From assembly GCA_001704765.1 (NCBI GenBank), contig MBFK01000108.1:1-52991 (forward strand): a stretch of 52,991 nucleotides of DNA. Direction: 5' to 3'. The notes below the pieces were generated by a model. That model was not told the DNA's origin. It saw only the letters and a program-made list of their open reading frames with translations, and did no database searches. Numbering within the stretch: position 1 is the first letter of the stretch; the number at the start of each line of letters is the position of its first letter. The stretch is from Sinorhizobium shofinae. Lineage in GTDB: Bacteria > Pseudomonadota > Alphaproteobacteria > Rhizobiales > Rhizobiaceae. A program made the position numbers and the translations under genes. Shown in pieces: positions 44,145 through 51,955 of this stretch.

Positions 44145-45581
44145 ATGTATAGCGAGAAACTCGAAATGCTGATCGACGGGCAATGGGTGCAAGGCAGCGA
44201 AGGCGACGTCCTGCCGCTCTTCAACCCTGCCTACGGACAAGAGATCGCTTCTGTACCCTGCGCAAGCAAGCAGGACCTCGATCGGGCTCTGGACTCCTCC
44301 GCGAGAGCTTTTCAGATCTGGAAGAAAAAACCTGCCGCGGATCGTTGGGAAATTCTCAGCAAGGCGGCCGATCTGATCGAAAATCGCAAGGCGGAAATTG
44401 CACGGACGCTGACGATCGAAAACGGCAAGGCCCTGGCCGAAGCGATGGGCGAGGTGCAGTTCTGCGCCGACGCGACACGCTGGTATGCGGAGGAGGGCAA
44501 GCGGGCCTATGGCCGCATCATTCCCGCCCGCAGCATCGATGTCAGGCAGATGGCGTTCAAGGAGCCGGTCGGCCCCGCCCTCGGCTTTGCGGCCTGGAAC
44601 TTCCCTGCCGGCAATGTCACCCTCAAGATCGCCGCAGCGCTTGCTGCCGGCTGCACGATCATCGTCAAGCCGAGTGACGAGACGCCGGGAACTGCGGTTG
44701 CCATCGGCCGCTGCTTCCAGGAGGCTGGCGTTCCGGCCGGCGCGTTGAACATCGTCTTCGGACCACCGGCGCCGATCTCCGAACATCTGATCGCATCGAG
44801 AATCCCGAAGAAGGTTTCTCTCACGGGATCGACGCCAGTCGGAAAGCTGCTGCAACGCCTCGCATCCGAAACGCTCAAGCGCTGCACGATGGAACTCGGC
44901 GGCCATGCGCCGGTCATCGTGTTCGACGACGCCGACCTCGACAAGGCGCTCGACGTGCTGATCGCCGCGAAATACCGCAATGCCGGCCAGGTCTGCACCT
45001 CGCCGACTCGTTTCTACATCCACCAGAATGTTTACGAACGTTTCGTCGCCGGTTTCGTCGAGAGGAGCAGGAAGATCGTAGTCGGCGATGGCCTGGCCCA
45101 GGGGACACAAATGGGGCCACTCATTACCGAGCGGCGGCTGGACATGATGGACGGCTTCGTAAGGGACGCGGTTTCGAAGGGTGCGTCACTTGCGCTCGGC
45201 GGCGAGCGGCTGGACCGCAAGGGCTATTTCTACGCTCCGACCGTTTTGCGCGATGTTCCGGACGACGCCAAGGTCATGAACGAAGAGCCCTTCGGTCCGC
45301 TCGCGCAGATAGCTCCCTTCGCCTCGATTGACGAAGTGACCGAGCGAGCCAATTCGCTGCCGTTCGGGCTTGCCGCCTATGTCTTCACCCGGAGCGGCTC
45401 GACGGCGGCTGCCATGAGCGAGGCGCTTGAGGCCGGCGTGGTCGGCATCAATCACACCGCGGTCCATGAGCCGGAAACGCCTTTCGGCGGGGTCAACGAG
45501 TCCGGCTATGGCGCCGAGAGCGGTGTCGAGGGCCTCGAAGCTTATCTCAGGACGAAATTCGTGACTGACAAGCGCGTCTGA
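44145..45581 (+). CDS. NAD(P)-dependent aldehyde dehydrogenase
   Basis: A 478-residue ALDH-superfamily enzyme. The catalytic cysteine is in NAGQVCTSPTRFYIH, the general-base glutamate in MELGGHAP, and the cofactor-binding segment in FAAWNFPAGNVTLKIAAALA. It resembles succinate-semialdehyde and 2-oxoglutarate-semialdehyde dehydrogenases. Given the DAO-type enzymes and the DapA and proline-racemase genes in the window, oxidation of a semialdehyde from a proline-like pathway (to 2-oxoglutarate or succinate) is possible but unproven. RBS GGAAG. A hairpin (45594-45617) follows the stop codon. Confidence 0.92.
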   Translation: MYSEKLEMLIDGQWVQGSEGDVLPLFNPAYGQEIASVPCASKQDLDRALDSSARAFQIWKKKPAADRWEILSKAADLIENRKAEIARTLTIENGKALAEAMGEVQFCADATRWYAEEGKRAYGRIIPARSIDVRQMAFKEPVGPALGFAAWNFPAGNVTLKIAAALAAGCTIIVKPSDETPGTAVAIGRCFQEAGVPAGALNIVFGPPAPISEHLIASRIPKKVSLTGSTPVGKLLQRLASETLKRCTMELGGHAPVIVFDDADLDKALDVLIAAKYRNAGQVCTSPTRFYIHQNVYERFVAGFVERSRKIVVGDGLAQGTQMGPLITERRLDMMDGFVRDAVSKGASLALGGERLDRKGYFYAPTVLRDVPDDAKVMNEEPFGPLAQIAPFASIDEVTERANSLPFGLAAYVFTRSGSTAAAMSEALEAGVVGINHTAVHEPETPFGGVNESGYGAESGVEGLEAYLRTKFVTDKRV

Positions 45582-45593
45582 CGCTGGGCTGGT

Positions 45594-45617
45594 GTGGCGA
45601 AGAATATCCTTCGCCAC
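45594..45617 (+). terminator. Terminator-like hairpin after the aldehyde dehydrogenase gene
   Basis: GTGGCGAAG and CTTCGCCAC form a 9-bp stem with a 6-base loop (AATATC). It is followed by T-rich sequence (TCTTCGTATGTGATATTTTAT). A Rho-independent-like terminator or processing signal is likely. Confidence 0.6.
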
Positions 45618-45639
45618 TCTTCGTATGTGATATTTTATA

Positions 45640-45672
45640 ATTGCATACGAAAGTAGCGTGTTTTATACAATA
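45640..45672 (+). promoter_or_regulatory. 33-base double-site operator upstream of the amino acid importer
   Basis: ATTGCATACGA-N9-GTTTTATACAATA, the same arrangement and spacing as at 44019-44051. In addition TTCGTATG (45620-45627) and CATACGAA (45644-45651) form a perfect 8-base inverted repeat with a 16-base spacer. This is good evidence for a dimeric regulator of the GntR type. It lies 108 bases upstream of the ATG at 45780. Confidence 0.65.
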
Positions 45673-45779
45673 CCGACGATCGTCGAGGGGCGATCGCGAA
45701 AAGCCGATCCGGTGAGGCAAGTCCATGTCGGAGGGCGAACGAAAAACAAGATTGTCGGTAGAAACCCGGAGGGAAGTGA

Positions 45780-46589
45780 ATGTCCATGAAGTATGCGCTC
45801 GCCATTGGTGTATCCATGCTGGTCCTTGGATCGACCGCGGCAAAGGCCGATAAGCTCGACGATATCATCAGCAGCGGCACGCTACGCTGCGGCGTCGTGC
45901 TGGATTTCCCGCCGATGGGATCGCGGGATGGCAACAACAATCCGGTCGGCTTCGATGTCGATTATTGCAACGATCTCGCAAAGTCTCTCGGCGTAGCCCC
46001 GGAGATCGTCGAGACACAGTTCCCCGACCGTATTCCGGCGCTAATGTCAGACCGCGTCGACGTGGTGGTGGGCTCCACCTCCGATACGCTCGAGCGCGCC
46101 AAGACGGTCGGCTTCTCAATTCCCTACTTCGCCTTCGAATATGTTCTGCTGACGAAGAAAGACTCCGGCATCAACTCCTGGGAGGATGCGAAGGGCAAGA
46201 ACATTGGTGCTATCAGCGGCACTTTCGAAGCCGTCCAGGCGGAGAAGGACGTCAAATCTTGGGGCGCGGGCTCCTTCAAGGGCTATCAGTCGCAAAACGA
46301 CACAATCCTCGCCGTCGACCAAGGCCACGTCGATGCGTCGGTTTCCGTGTCGAGTGTCGTCGCGGCGACAATCGGGAGCGGCAAGTTTCCGAGCCTCATC
46401 ATGGGTCCGAAGATCCCCTATCCCACGGATTACGTTGCGCTCGCAGTTGCCCGCGAGGAATACGGCCTCATCAACTATCTGAACCTGTTCATTAATCAGC
46501 AGGTTCGTACCGGCCGCTATGCGGAGCTCTACAAGAAGTATTTCAGCGCTGAAGCTCCGTCTCTGATGACGGGCGCCGTCTACCGGTAA
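45780..46589 (+). CDS. Polar amino acid ABC transporter substrate-binding protein
   Basis: A 269-residue binding protein of the PAAT/SBP family 3. The signal peptide (YALAIGVSMLVLGSTAAKA) is followed by DIISSGTLRCGVVLDFPPMG and NNPVGFDVDYCNDLAKSLGV. Both are classic N-terminal elements, with PALMSDRVDVVVGSTSDTLE as the central motif. It captures an amino acid or similar amine for the two permeases and the ATPase that follow. The ATG at 45780 has GGAGG seven bases upstream. The ATG two codons later is an alternative. A hairpin after the gene parallels the other importer in this window. Confidence 0.93.
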   Translation: MSMKYALAIGVSMLVLGSTAAKADKLDDIISSGTLRCGVVLDFPPMGSRDGNNNPVGFDVDYCNDLAKSLGVAPEIVETQFPDRIPALMSDRVDVVVGSTSDTLERAKTVGFSIPYFAFEYVLLTKKDSGINSWEDAKGKNIGAISGTFEAVQAEKDVKSWGAGSFKGYQSQNDTILAVDQGHVDASVSVSSVVAATIGSGKFPSLIMGPKIPYPTDYVALAVAREEYGLINYLNLFINQQVRTGRYAELYKKYFSAEAPSLMTGAVYR

Positions 46590-46603
46590 ATCGCGGAAAC
46601 AGA

Positions 46604-46634
46604 GCCGGTATGCCTCTGACGATGGCGTACCGGC
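46604..46634 (+). terminator. Hairpin after the amino acid binding-protein gene
   Basis: GCCGGTATGCC and GGCGTACCGGC pair over 11 positions (one G.T) around a 9-base loop. No strong T-run follows. It is probably an attenuating or stabilising hairpin raising binding-protein expression over the permeases. Confidence 0.6.
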
Positions 46635-46801
46635 GATGGGCCATTGAGCTGGATGTTAATCCCAAGACTTGAGCTCAGCCGTCGGAGGCCAATGGCCGTC
46701 TCGACCTTAGATCGTTTCAGGCTGCCGCAGCGCGGATGAGAGCTCTGTCCCGTCGACAAGGTGCATTTTTTGCACCTCTCCTGGCAGAGATGGAGAAGGG
46801 C

Positions 46802-47473
46802 ATGTTTGATTTCAAATATCGGTTCCAGTGGCGGCAGGTCATCAACAACTTGCCGGCGATGCTGGATGGTGCATGGATCACCTTCTATACCGCGCTGCTC
46901 TCCATGGTCATCGGCATCGTGATCGCGCTCACGCTGCTTTCCATGCGCCGGTCGAACAACGTCGCCCTCAGATCCGTTGCGATTGGTTGGGTCTCCGTCG
47001 CTCGCAACACGCCCGCGCTTCTCCAGATCTATTTTCTCTACTTCGGTCTCGGCGCCTTCGGCGCGACGATCAGCTCGTGGGCTGCGCTGCTCGCCGGCAT
47101 CACCTTCAACAACGCCGGATATCTCACCGAGAATTTCCGGGGCGGATTGCGGGCCGTGCCGGAGACGCAGACGCGCGCCGCACGCTCGCTCGGCATGACC
47201 TCGTTCCAGGCCTATACACGAGTCGTCATCCCGCAGCTTCTGCGCATCGTGTTCTACCCGATTACCAACCAGATGATCTGGGCGCTGCTCATGACCTCGC
47301 TCGGTGTTGTGGTTGGCCTCAACAACGATCTGATGGGGGCGACAAAGGCACTGACCGACCTCAGCTATCGCACCTTCGAATACTTCGCGGTCGCCGCCAT
47401 CATCTATTACGTCCTTGCAAAGCTCACCTTCGGCGTTGCCCGTCTCGCCGGATGGAAGCTCTTTAGCTACTAG
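46802..47473 (+). CDS. Polar amino acid ABC transporter permease 1
   Basis: A 223-residue HisM/GltJ-type permease. LDGAWITFYTALLSMVIGIV starts the membrane region, and the EAA loop is AARSLGMTSFQAYTRVVIPQ. I chose the ATG at 46802 (GGAGAAGGGC upstream, residues MFDFKYRFQWRQVINNLPAM). An upstream open frame extends to 46736 without a good ribosome binding site. It is followed 9 bases later by the second permease. Confidence 0.9.
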   Translation: MFDFKYRFQWRQVINNLPAMLDGAWITFYTALLSMVIGIVIALTLLSMRRSNNVALRSVAIGWVSVARNTPALLQIYFLYFGLGAFGATISSWAALLAGITFNNAGYLTENFRGGLRAVPETQTRAARSLGMTSFQAYTRVVIPQLLRIVFYPITNQMIWALLMTSLGVVVGLNNDLMGATKALTDLSYRTFEYFAVAAIIYYVLAKLTFGVARLAGWKLFSY

Positions 47474-47482
47474 GAGACGAGC

Positions 47483-48130
47483 GTGTTTTCGACGGATCTC
47501 ACCTCCAACGACCTCATCTTCCTGGTTCAGGGAGCATGGGTCACGATCGAGCTCACAGCTCTCGCCATGTTGATCGGCACGGTATTCGGCACCCTTTTCG
47601 GCTTCGTGAGAGCGAGCTTCCCAACTGCATCAATCCCGCTCGCATTCGTGCTCGACGTCTTTCGCAGCGTCCCACTGCTGATCCAGTTCGTGCTCCTCAA
47701 CTCCGCGAAGAGCATCGTCGGGCTGAAGATCAGTCCCTTCACGGTCGGGTACGTGGTGCTTGGCGTGTACGCCGCGGCGCTTTGCACGGAAATCGTCAGG
47801 GGCGGGGTGCTTGCCGTGCCGAAGAGCTTGAGACTGGCGGCTCGGTCGCTCGGGCTGACGTCGCTTCAGGACACGCTTCACATCACTTTGCCGATTGCCG
47901 CCCGGGTCGCCTTTCCCGGTTGGCTCAATCTCATGCTCGCCGTTATGAAGGACTCAGCGCTCGTCACCTGGATCGGAATTATCGAGCTTCTGCGGACGGC
48001 GCAGCAGATCAACACCCGCATTAACGAGCCGCTGTTCGTCTTTTTCATCGCCGGCCTCTTCTACTACGTCGTGAGCTGGGCCGTGTCGCAACTGGGGAAC
48101 CAGGCGGAAAGAAGGTTGCAAAATGATTGA
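47483..48130 (+). CDS. Polar amino acid ABC transporter permease 2
   Basis: A 215-residue permease starting with a GTG at 47483 (FSTDLTSNDLIFLVQGAWVT). The EAA loop is LAARSLGLTSLQDTLHITLP. It pairs with the first permease to form the membrane channel. Its 3' end overlaps the ATPase gene by 8 bases. Confidence 0.92.
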   Translation: MFSTDLTSNDLIFLVQGAWVTIELTALAMLIGTVFGTLFGFVRASFPTASIPLAFVLDVFRSVPLLIQFVLLNSAKSIVGLKISPFTVGYVVLGVYAAALCTEIVRGGVLAVPKSLRLAARSLGLTSLQDTLHITLPIAARVAFPGWLNLMLAVMKDSALVTWIGIIELLRTAQQINTRINEPLFVFFIAGLFYYVVSWAVSQLGNQAERRLQND

Positions 48131-48845
48131 GATCCAGAACGTGCACAAATCCTTCGGCGACCTTGAGGTCGTCAAGGGCGTGACGATGAACGTCAACAAG
48201 GGAGAGGTCGTCTCCATCATCGGCGGCTCGGGTTCGGGAAAGTCCACGCTGCTGATGTGCATCAACGGGCTTGAGACGATCCAGCGCGGCAGCATCCGTG
48301 TCGACGGCATCGAAGTCCATGCGAAGGGCACCAATCTCGACAAGCTCCGCCGGCGGATCGGTATCGTCTTTCAGCAATGGAACGCCTTTGCGCATCTGAC
48401 CGTCCTCGAAAACGTGATGCTGGCGCCTCGCCTTGTGCTGAAGCTATCGCGAAGCGAGGCCGAGGCGGTCGCTGTCAAGCAGCTCAAGCACGTCGGACTG
48501 GGCGACAAGCTCAAGGTCTACCCCGGTCGGCTCTCCGGCGGCCAGCAGCAGCGCATGGCGATCGCCCGCGCGCTCGCAATGTCGCCTGACTACATGCTCT
48601 TCGACGAGGCCACCTCCGCGCTCGACCCGCAATTGGTCGGGGAAGTGCTCGATACGATGCGGCTGCTGGCGGAAGAGGGGATGACGATGATCCTCGTCAC
48701 ACATGAGATCAAGTTCGCCAAAGAAGTTTCCGATCGAGTGGCCTTCTTTCACAAGGGCGTCATTCACGAGATCGGCTCGCCGGACCAGGTCATAGGCAAT
48801 CCACAGAAGCCGGAAACGGTTCAGTTCCTGAAATCGGTCCTATAG
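48123..48845 (+). CDS. Polar amino acid ABC transporter ATP-binding protein
   Basis: A 240-residue GlnQ/HisP-type ATPase. Walker A is GGSGSGKST, the Q-loop region IGIVFQQWNAFAHLTVLENV, the signature LSGGQQQRMAIARAL, and Walker B YMLFDEATSALDP, where Ala replaces the usual Pro. It starts MIEIQNVHKSFGDLEVVKGV. With the preceding three genes it forms a complete importer. Confidence 0.95.
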   Translation: MIEIQNVHKSFGDLEVVKGVTMNVNKGEVVSIIGGSGSGKSTLLMCINGLETIQRGSIRVDGIEVHAKGTNLDKLRRRIGIVFQQWNAFAHLTVLENVMLAPRLVLKLSRSEAEAVAVKQLKHVGLGDKLKVYPGRLSGGQQQRMAIARALAMSPDYMLFDEATSALDPQLVGEVLDTMRLLAEEGMTMILVTHEIKFAKEVSDRVAFFHKGVIHEIGSPDQVIGNPQKPETVQFLKSVL

Positions 48846-48902
48846 CCGGCAAGCCGTGGACGGACGGCGCGCGTACCGTCTTCGCCGCGAGAAAGAGCTG
48901 CA

Positions 48903-49856
48903 GTGAACAACAACGACAGCCTGTGGGCATCCTTGTCCGTCATGTCCGCGCTCCTATGCACCGCGGTGGGTGCTGCGCTTGCAAAGACACTTTTCCCACT
49001 GGTTGGCGTGGAGGCGGTGACGGCGTTGCGCGTTGGCTTTAGCGCCGTGCTCCTGGCGTGTGTCACCCGGCCATGGCGGGCCAGGTTCGATCGGGGGACG
49101 GTTTGCAATCTCGTTGGCTACGGCGCAGCGCTCGGATTAATGAACATTCTCATCTATCAGGCTTTCTCGCGCATTCCTCTTGGTATCGCGATCGCCATCG
49201 AGGTCATGGGGCCGCTCGGCATTGCACTTGCCTACTCGCGCCGGCCCTTGGACATGCTTTGGGTTGGAGGCGCCGCACTCGGCCTGTTCCTGCTTCTTCC
49301 TGTTCGCACCGGGGTTAGCGACATAGACCCATATGGGCTTCTCTTCGCGCTCGGGGCAGCGGCTTGCTGGGCGAGCTATATTGTTTTCGGCCAACGTGTC
49401 TCATCCTTAGGAACCGGCAAGGCTGTCGCACTAGGGATGCTGGTGGCTTCCTTGGTTGCAGTTCCATTGGGCGTCAGCCGCGCAAGCGGATCGATACTTG
49501 AGGGCCCGGTGCTCGTATCGGGTTTCGTTGTGGCGATACTGTCGAGCGCTGTTCCATATCTCCTCGAGATGTTCGCGATCCGCCGCTTGCCCCAGAAAGT
49601 GATGGGGACGCTGCTGAGTTGCGCACCAGCGCTCGGCGCATTTGTCGGTGCGCTGCTGCTCCGAGAGAAACTGACTTATTTGCAGTGGTTTTCCGTTCTT
49701 CTCATCGTCTGCGCCTCGGCGGGCAGCGCCGTTTGCGGGCGAGAAAAGTCGCGCTCCGCTGCGTGGAAATTGAGACAGAAGGATGAGTGTCCGCTGAGAA
49801 GTTATGCAAGGGGAAACGGTGACCAAGACGACAGAACCGAAGCGGCCGGCTCCTGA
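48903..49856 (+). CDS. EamA/DMT-family transporter (RhtA-like)
   Basis: A 317-residue membrane protein with ten predicted helices in two EamA repeats. It begins with a GTG at 48903 (NNNDSLWASLSVMSALLCTA). LLREKLTYLQWFSVLLIVCA and NILIYQAFSRIPLGIAIAIE are typical of RhtA-like amino acid/metabolite exporters. It lies 57 bases after the importer's ATPase gene, so it may be co-transcribed and guard against accumulation of an imported or intermediate compound. Its 3' end overlaps the following GntR gene. Confidence 0.87.
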   Translation: MNNNDSLWASLSVMSALLCTAVGAALAKTLFPLVGVEAVTALRVGFSAVLLACVTRPWRARFDRGTVCNLVGYGAALGLMNILIYQAFSRIPLGIAIAIEVMGPLGIALAYSRRPLDMLWVGGAALGLFLLLPVRTGVSDIDPYGLLFALGAAACWASYIVFGQRVSSLGTGKAVALGMLVASLVAVPLGVSRASGSILEGPVLVSGFVVAILSSAVPYLLEMFAIRRLPQKVMGTLLSCAPALGAFVGALLLREKLTYLQWFSVLLIVCASAGSAVCGREKSRSAAWKLRQKDECPLRSYARGNGDQDDRTEAAGS

Positions 49857-50472
49857 AGTGGTGCGCGACGCGGTGAGGGAGGCGATTCTCAATGGGACCA
49901 TGCCTGAGGGTACTCAGCTCCGCCAGGACGAACTCGCAGAACAATTCGGCACGAGCCGGATTCCGGTGCGAGAGGCCTTGAGACAGCTCGAAACGGAAGG
50001 CCTGGTGAAAATCGAACCGAACCGCGGAGCGATTGTCACGAGCCTTTCCGTGACGGACGTTCTTGAGATGCTCGACATAAGAATAGCGCTGGAGTGTCAC
50101 GCGCTTCGGCTGGCCCTACCGAACATGGCCGAAGAGGACCTCACGCTGGCGAGTGAGATCCTGGAAAGTTACAACAGGGAGCCCGATCCGGCGAGCTGGG
50201 GGCCGATGAATTGGCGATTCCATTGGACCTTGTACGCGCCCTGTCAGCGGCCGCGGCTTCTGACGATGATCGAGGCCAATTACGGGCATGTGAACCGCTT
50301 CGTCAGAACGCAGGTCTCGCTCGCGGCCGGAAAGGAACGCCCCCAGCGAGAACATCAGCGGCTGCTGGAATTCTGTCGGAATGGACGGATCGAGGAGGCC
50401 GTTTCACTCCTCGAGGCGCACATAGAGCAAACGCAAAAGTCCGTCCGGGCAAGCCAGCGCCATCGCGCCTGA
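49819..50472 (+). CDS. GntR-family regulator, FCD subgroup (copy 2)
   Basis: About 217 residues, paralogous to the GntR protein at 40594-41244: VREAILNGTMPEGTQLRQDE, LAEQFGTSRIPVREALRQLE and VLEMLDIRIALECHALRLAL align almost residue by residue, including an identical recognition-helix segment EQFGTSRIPVREALRQLE. I chose the GTG at 49819 because its N-terminus aligns with copy 1 and AAGGGG precedes it. An ATG at 49804 is possible. Both probably bind similar operators. The candidates are the 33-base sites at 44019 and 45640. Overlap with the exporter gene suggests co-transcription with it. Confidence 0.92.
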   Translation: MTKTTEPKRPAPEVVRDAVREAILNGTMPEGTQLRQDELAEQFGTSRIPVREALRQLETEGLVKIEPNRGAIVTSLSVTDVLEMLDIRIALECHALRLALPNMAEEDLTLASEILESYNREPDPASWGPMNWRFHWTLYAPCQRPRLLTMIEANYGHVNRFVRTQVSLAAGKERPQREHQRLLEFCRNGRIEEAVSLLEAHIEQTQKSVRASQRHRA

Positions 50473-50690
50473 AGAACAAGGTGTTGAGATGTTGCCGGCA
50501 TCTTACCGCCGCCAAACTGCGACTGAGCTGGCACGTGGGGGGATTTACCAGCAGGCCGATTAGTCGGCCACTCGCCGCACCATTTTCAAAAGCCAGGCGC
50601 ATTGAAGGATGCCCAAATGAGCCGAAGAAGAGGACTGGATGCACATTGCAGAATACCAGTCCAAAAAGCGAGCGCCGGCATGCCCCGCCG
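50473..50690. other. Convergent intergenic region with no gene seen
   Basis: About 220 bases between the convergent GntR and Ldh2-family genes, without a supported gene. Confidence 0.3.
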
Positions 50691-51716
50691 TCACACCGGC
50701 CCGCCGCACGACTCAGGTGGAATGAAAGCATGAACTTCATCGAGAAGACGGGCTTCGATCTCGATGACATCCGCGTTATCAAGAAGACCACGAGCCGACC
50801 TGCGGCCGGGAATGTGCACCCCTAGTTGCTCTAGCCGGCGCAAATGGCCAGCGCTGCGCACCGCAAACGACGGGTCGATGGCGGCGGGAGCGATCGCGAT
50901 GACGGTCAAGCCCGCGTTCGGAGTCTGATTGCCGGAGCGGAAGTCTCCCGCATCGAGCGACCAAGCTGCTCCGGAGAGGCCGGCGGACAGGATTTCGACA
51001 AGCAGTGCGATATTGGCGCCCTTGTAGCCTCCAAACGGCAGGAGTGCGCCAAGAATGGCTTTGGTTGGATCCGTCGTCACTGCTCCCGCCTCGTCGGTAG
51101 CCCATCCTTCGGGGATGGCGACATTATCTGCCGCTGCCCGAACGATGTTCACGAACGCCGTGGCACTTGAAGCCTGATCGATGACCAACGGCGGCTGGGG
51201 CGCCGGCAAGGGCGCGCCAAAGGCGAGCGGGTTTGTACCGAATACGGCCTTGCCGCCGACCGCGGCGGCCATCAGTGCGTGAGCATTCGCAACGGCTATC
51301 GACACCAGGCCGTGAACTGCCAGACGTCGAACATAGTAGCCGAGCTCCCCGGCGGTGTAGCTGTTCTTCTGCGTGAAAACTGCCACGCCGAATGTTTGCG
51401 CCCGCTTGACCAGATCCTCGAAGGCTTGATCGAACCCGAGCTGGGCTATTCCACCCTTGGCATCAGAGTGGATGAAGGCGGGCAACGGATGCTGGATGCG
51501 TGGCTGTGCCTTCCCATTGATGCGCCCCTCCACGATGCTGCGCAGGTAATCGATGAAATGAGGAAATCCCACCTCCGGCCGGCCGAGAAGCGCAGCGGAC
51601 AAGGTCGCATCGACGAGCGACTTTGCCGTCGCTGTACTTGCTCCGCAAGCCAGGCAGGCGGCCGTAGCAATGTCCCGGATTTCCGCGACGGATAATCTTA
51701 CCTTGTCTTCTGCCAT
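50691..51716 (-). CDS. Ldh2-family NAD(P)-dependent oxidoreductase
   Basis: A 341-residue member of the malate/L-lactate dehydrogenase (YiaK/DpkA/Ldh2) family, which includes reductases of cyclic imino acids such as 1-piperideine-2-carboxylate and 1-pyrroline-2-carboxylate. The central NAD(P)-binding region carries GTNPLAFGAPLPAPQPPLVI and, later, GALLPFGGYKGANIALLVEI, both family-typical. In a window rich in proline-like catabolic genes an imine reductase fits well, but substrate and direction are inference. I chose the ATG at 51716. A GTG one codon earlier is possible. The start overlaps the stop of the DUF3422 fragment by one base. Confidence 0.88.
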   Translation of the reverse strand: MAEDKVRLSVAEIRDIATAACLACGASTATAKSLVDATLSAALLGRPEVGFPHFIDYLRSIVEGRINGKAQPRIQHPLPAFIHSDAKGGIAQLGFDQAFEDLVKRAQTFGVAVFTQKNSYTAGELGYYVRRLAVHGLVSIAVANAHALMAAAVGGKAVFGTNPLAFGAPLPAPQPPLVIDQASSATAFVNIVRAAADNVAIPEGWATDEAGAVTTDPTKAILGALLPFGGYKGANIALLVEILSAGLSGAAWSLDAGDFRSGNQTPNAGLTVIAIAPAAIDPSFAVRSAGHLRRLEQLGVHIPGRRSARGLLDNADVIEIEARLLDEVHAFIPPESCGGPV

Positions 51717-51931
51717 CACAGCTCCAGTGCGACCTTTCTGCCTTCATAGAATGCGTAGGGGGCGGTGCGCGGAGCCGACCTCGGCGAGCTTTTGGGCGAA
51801 GAAAGATGCCCATCCTCGCCAGCGAGCGCGACATGCCACACGTCGGTGTCACCGTCGAAATACAACGACGGCCGTGTGTGGAGCTCATTGTGAAGCTCTT
51901 TCCGCATCGGATGTTCAGAACCAAATCGCAT
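51716..51931 (-). pseudogene. N-terminal fragment of a DUF3422-family gene
   Basis: The frame begins MRFGSEHPMRKELHNELHTR, matching the DUF3422 start (HP-R-ALHNELHARP). After about 40 residues it ends in an unrelated tail (SSPKSSPRSAPRTAPYAFYE) and a stop. Full DUF3422 proteins are ~400 residues, so it is truncated. It lies between the Ldh2-family gene and a betaine-type ATPase on the same strand. Confidence 0.6.
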
Positions 51932-51955
51932 CTGAGCCGCCCCGATGCTTGCGGC

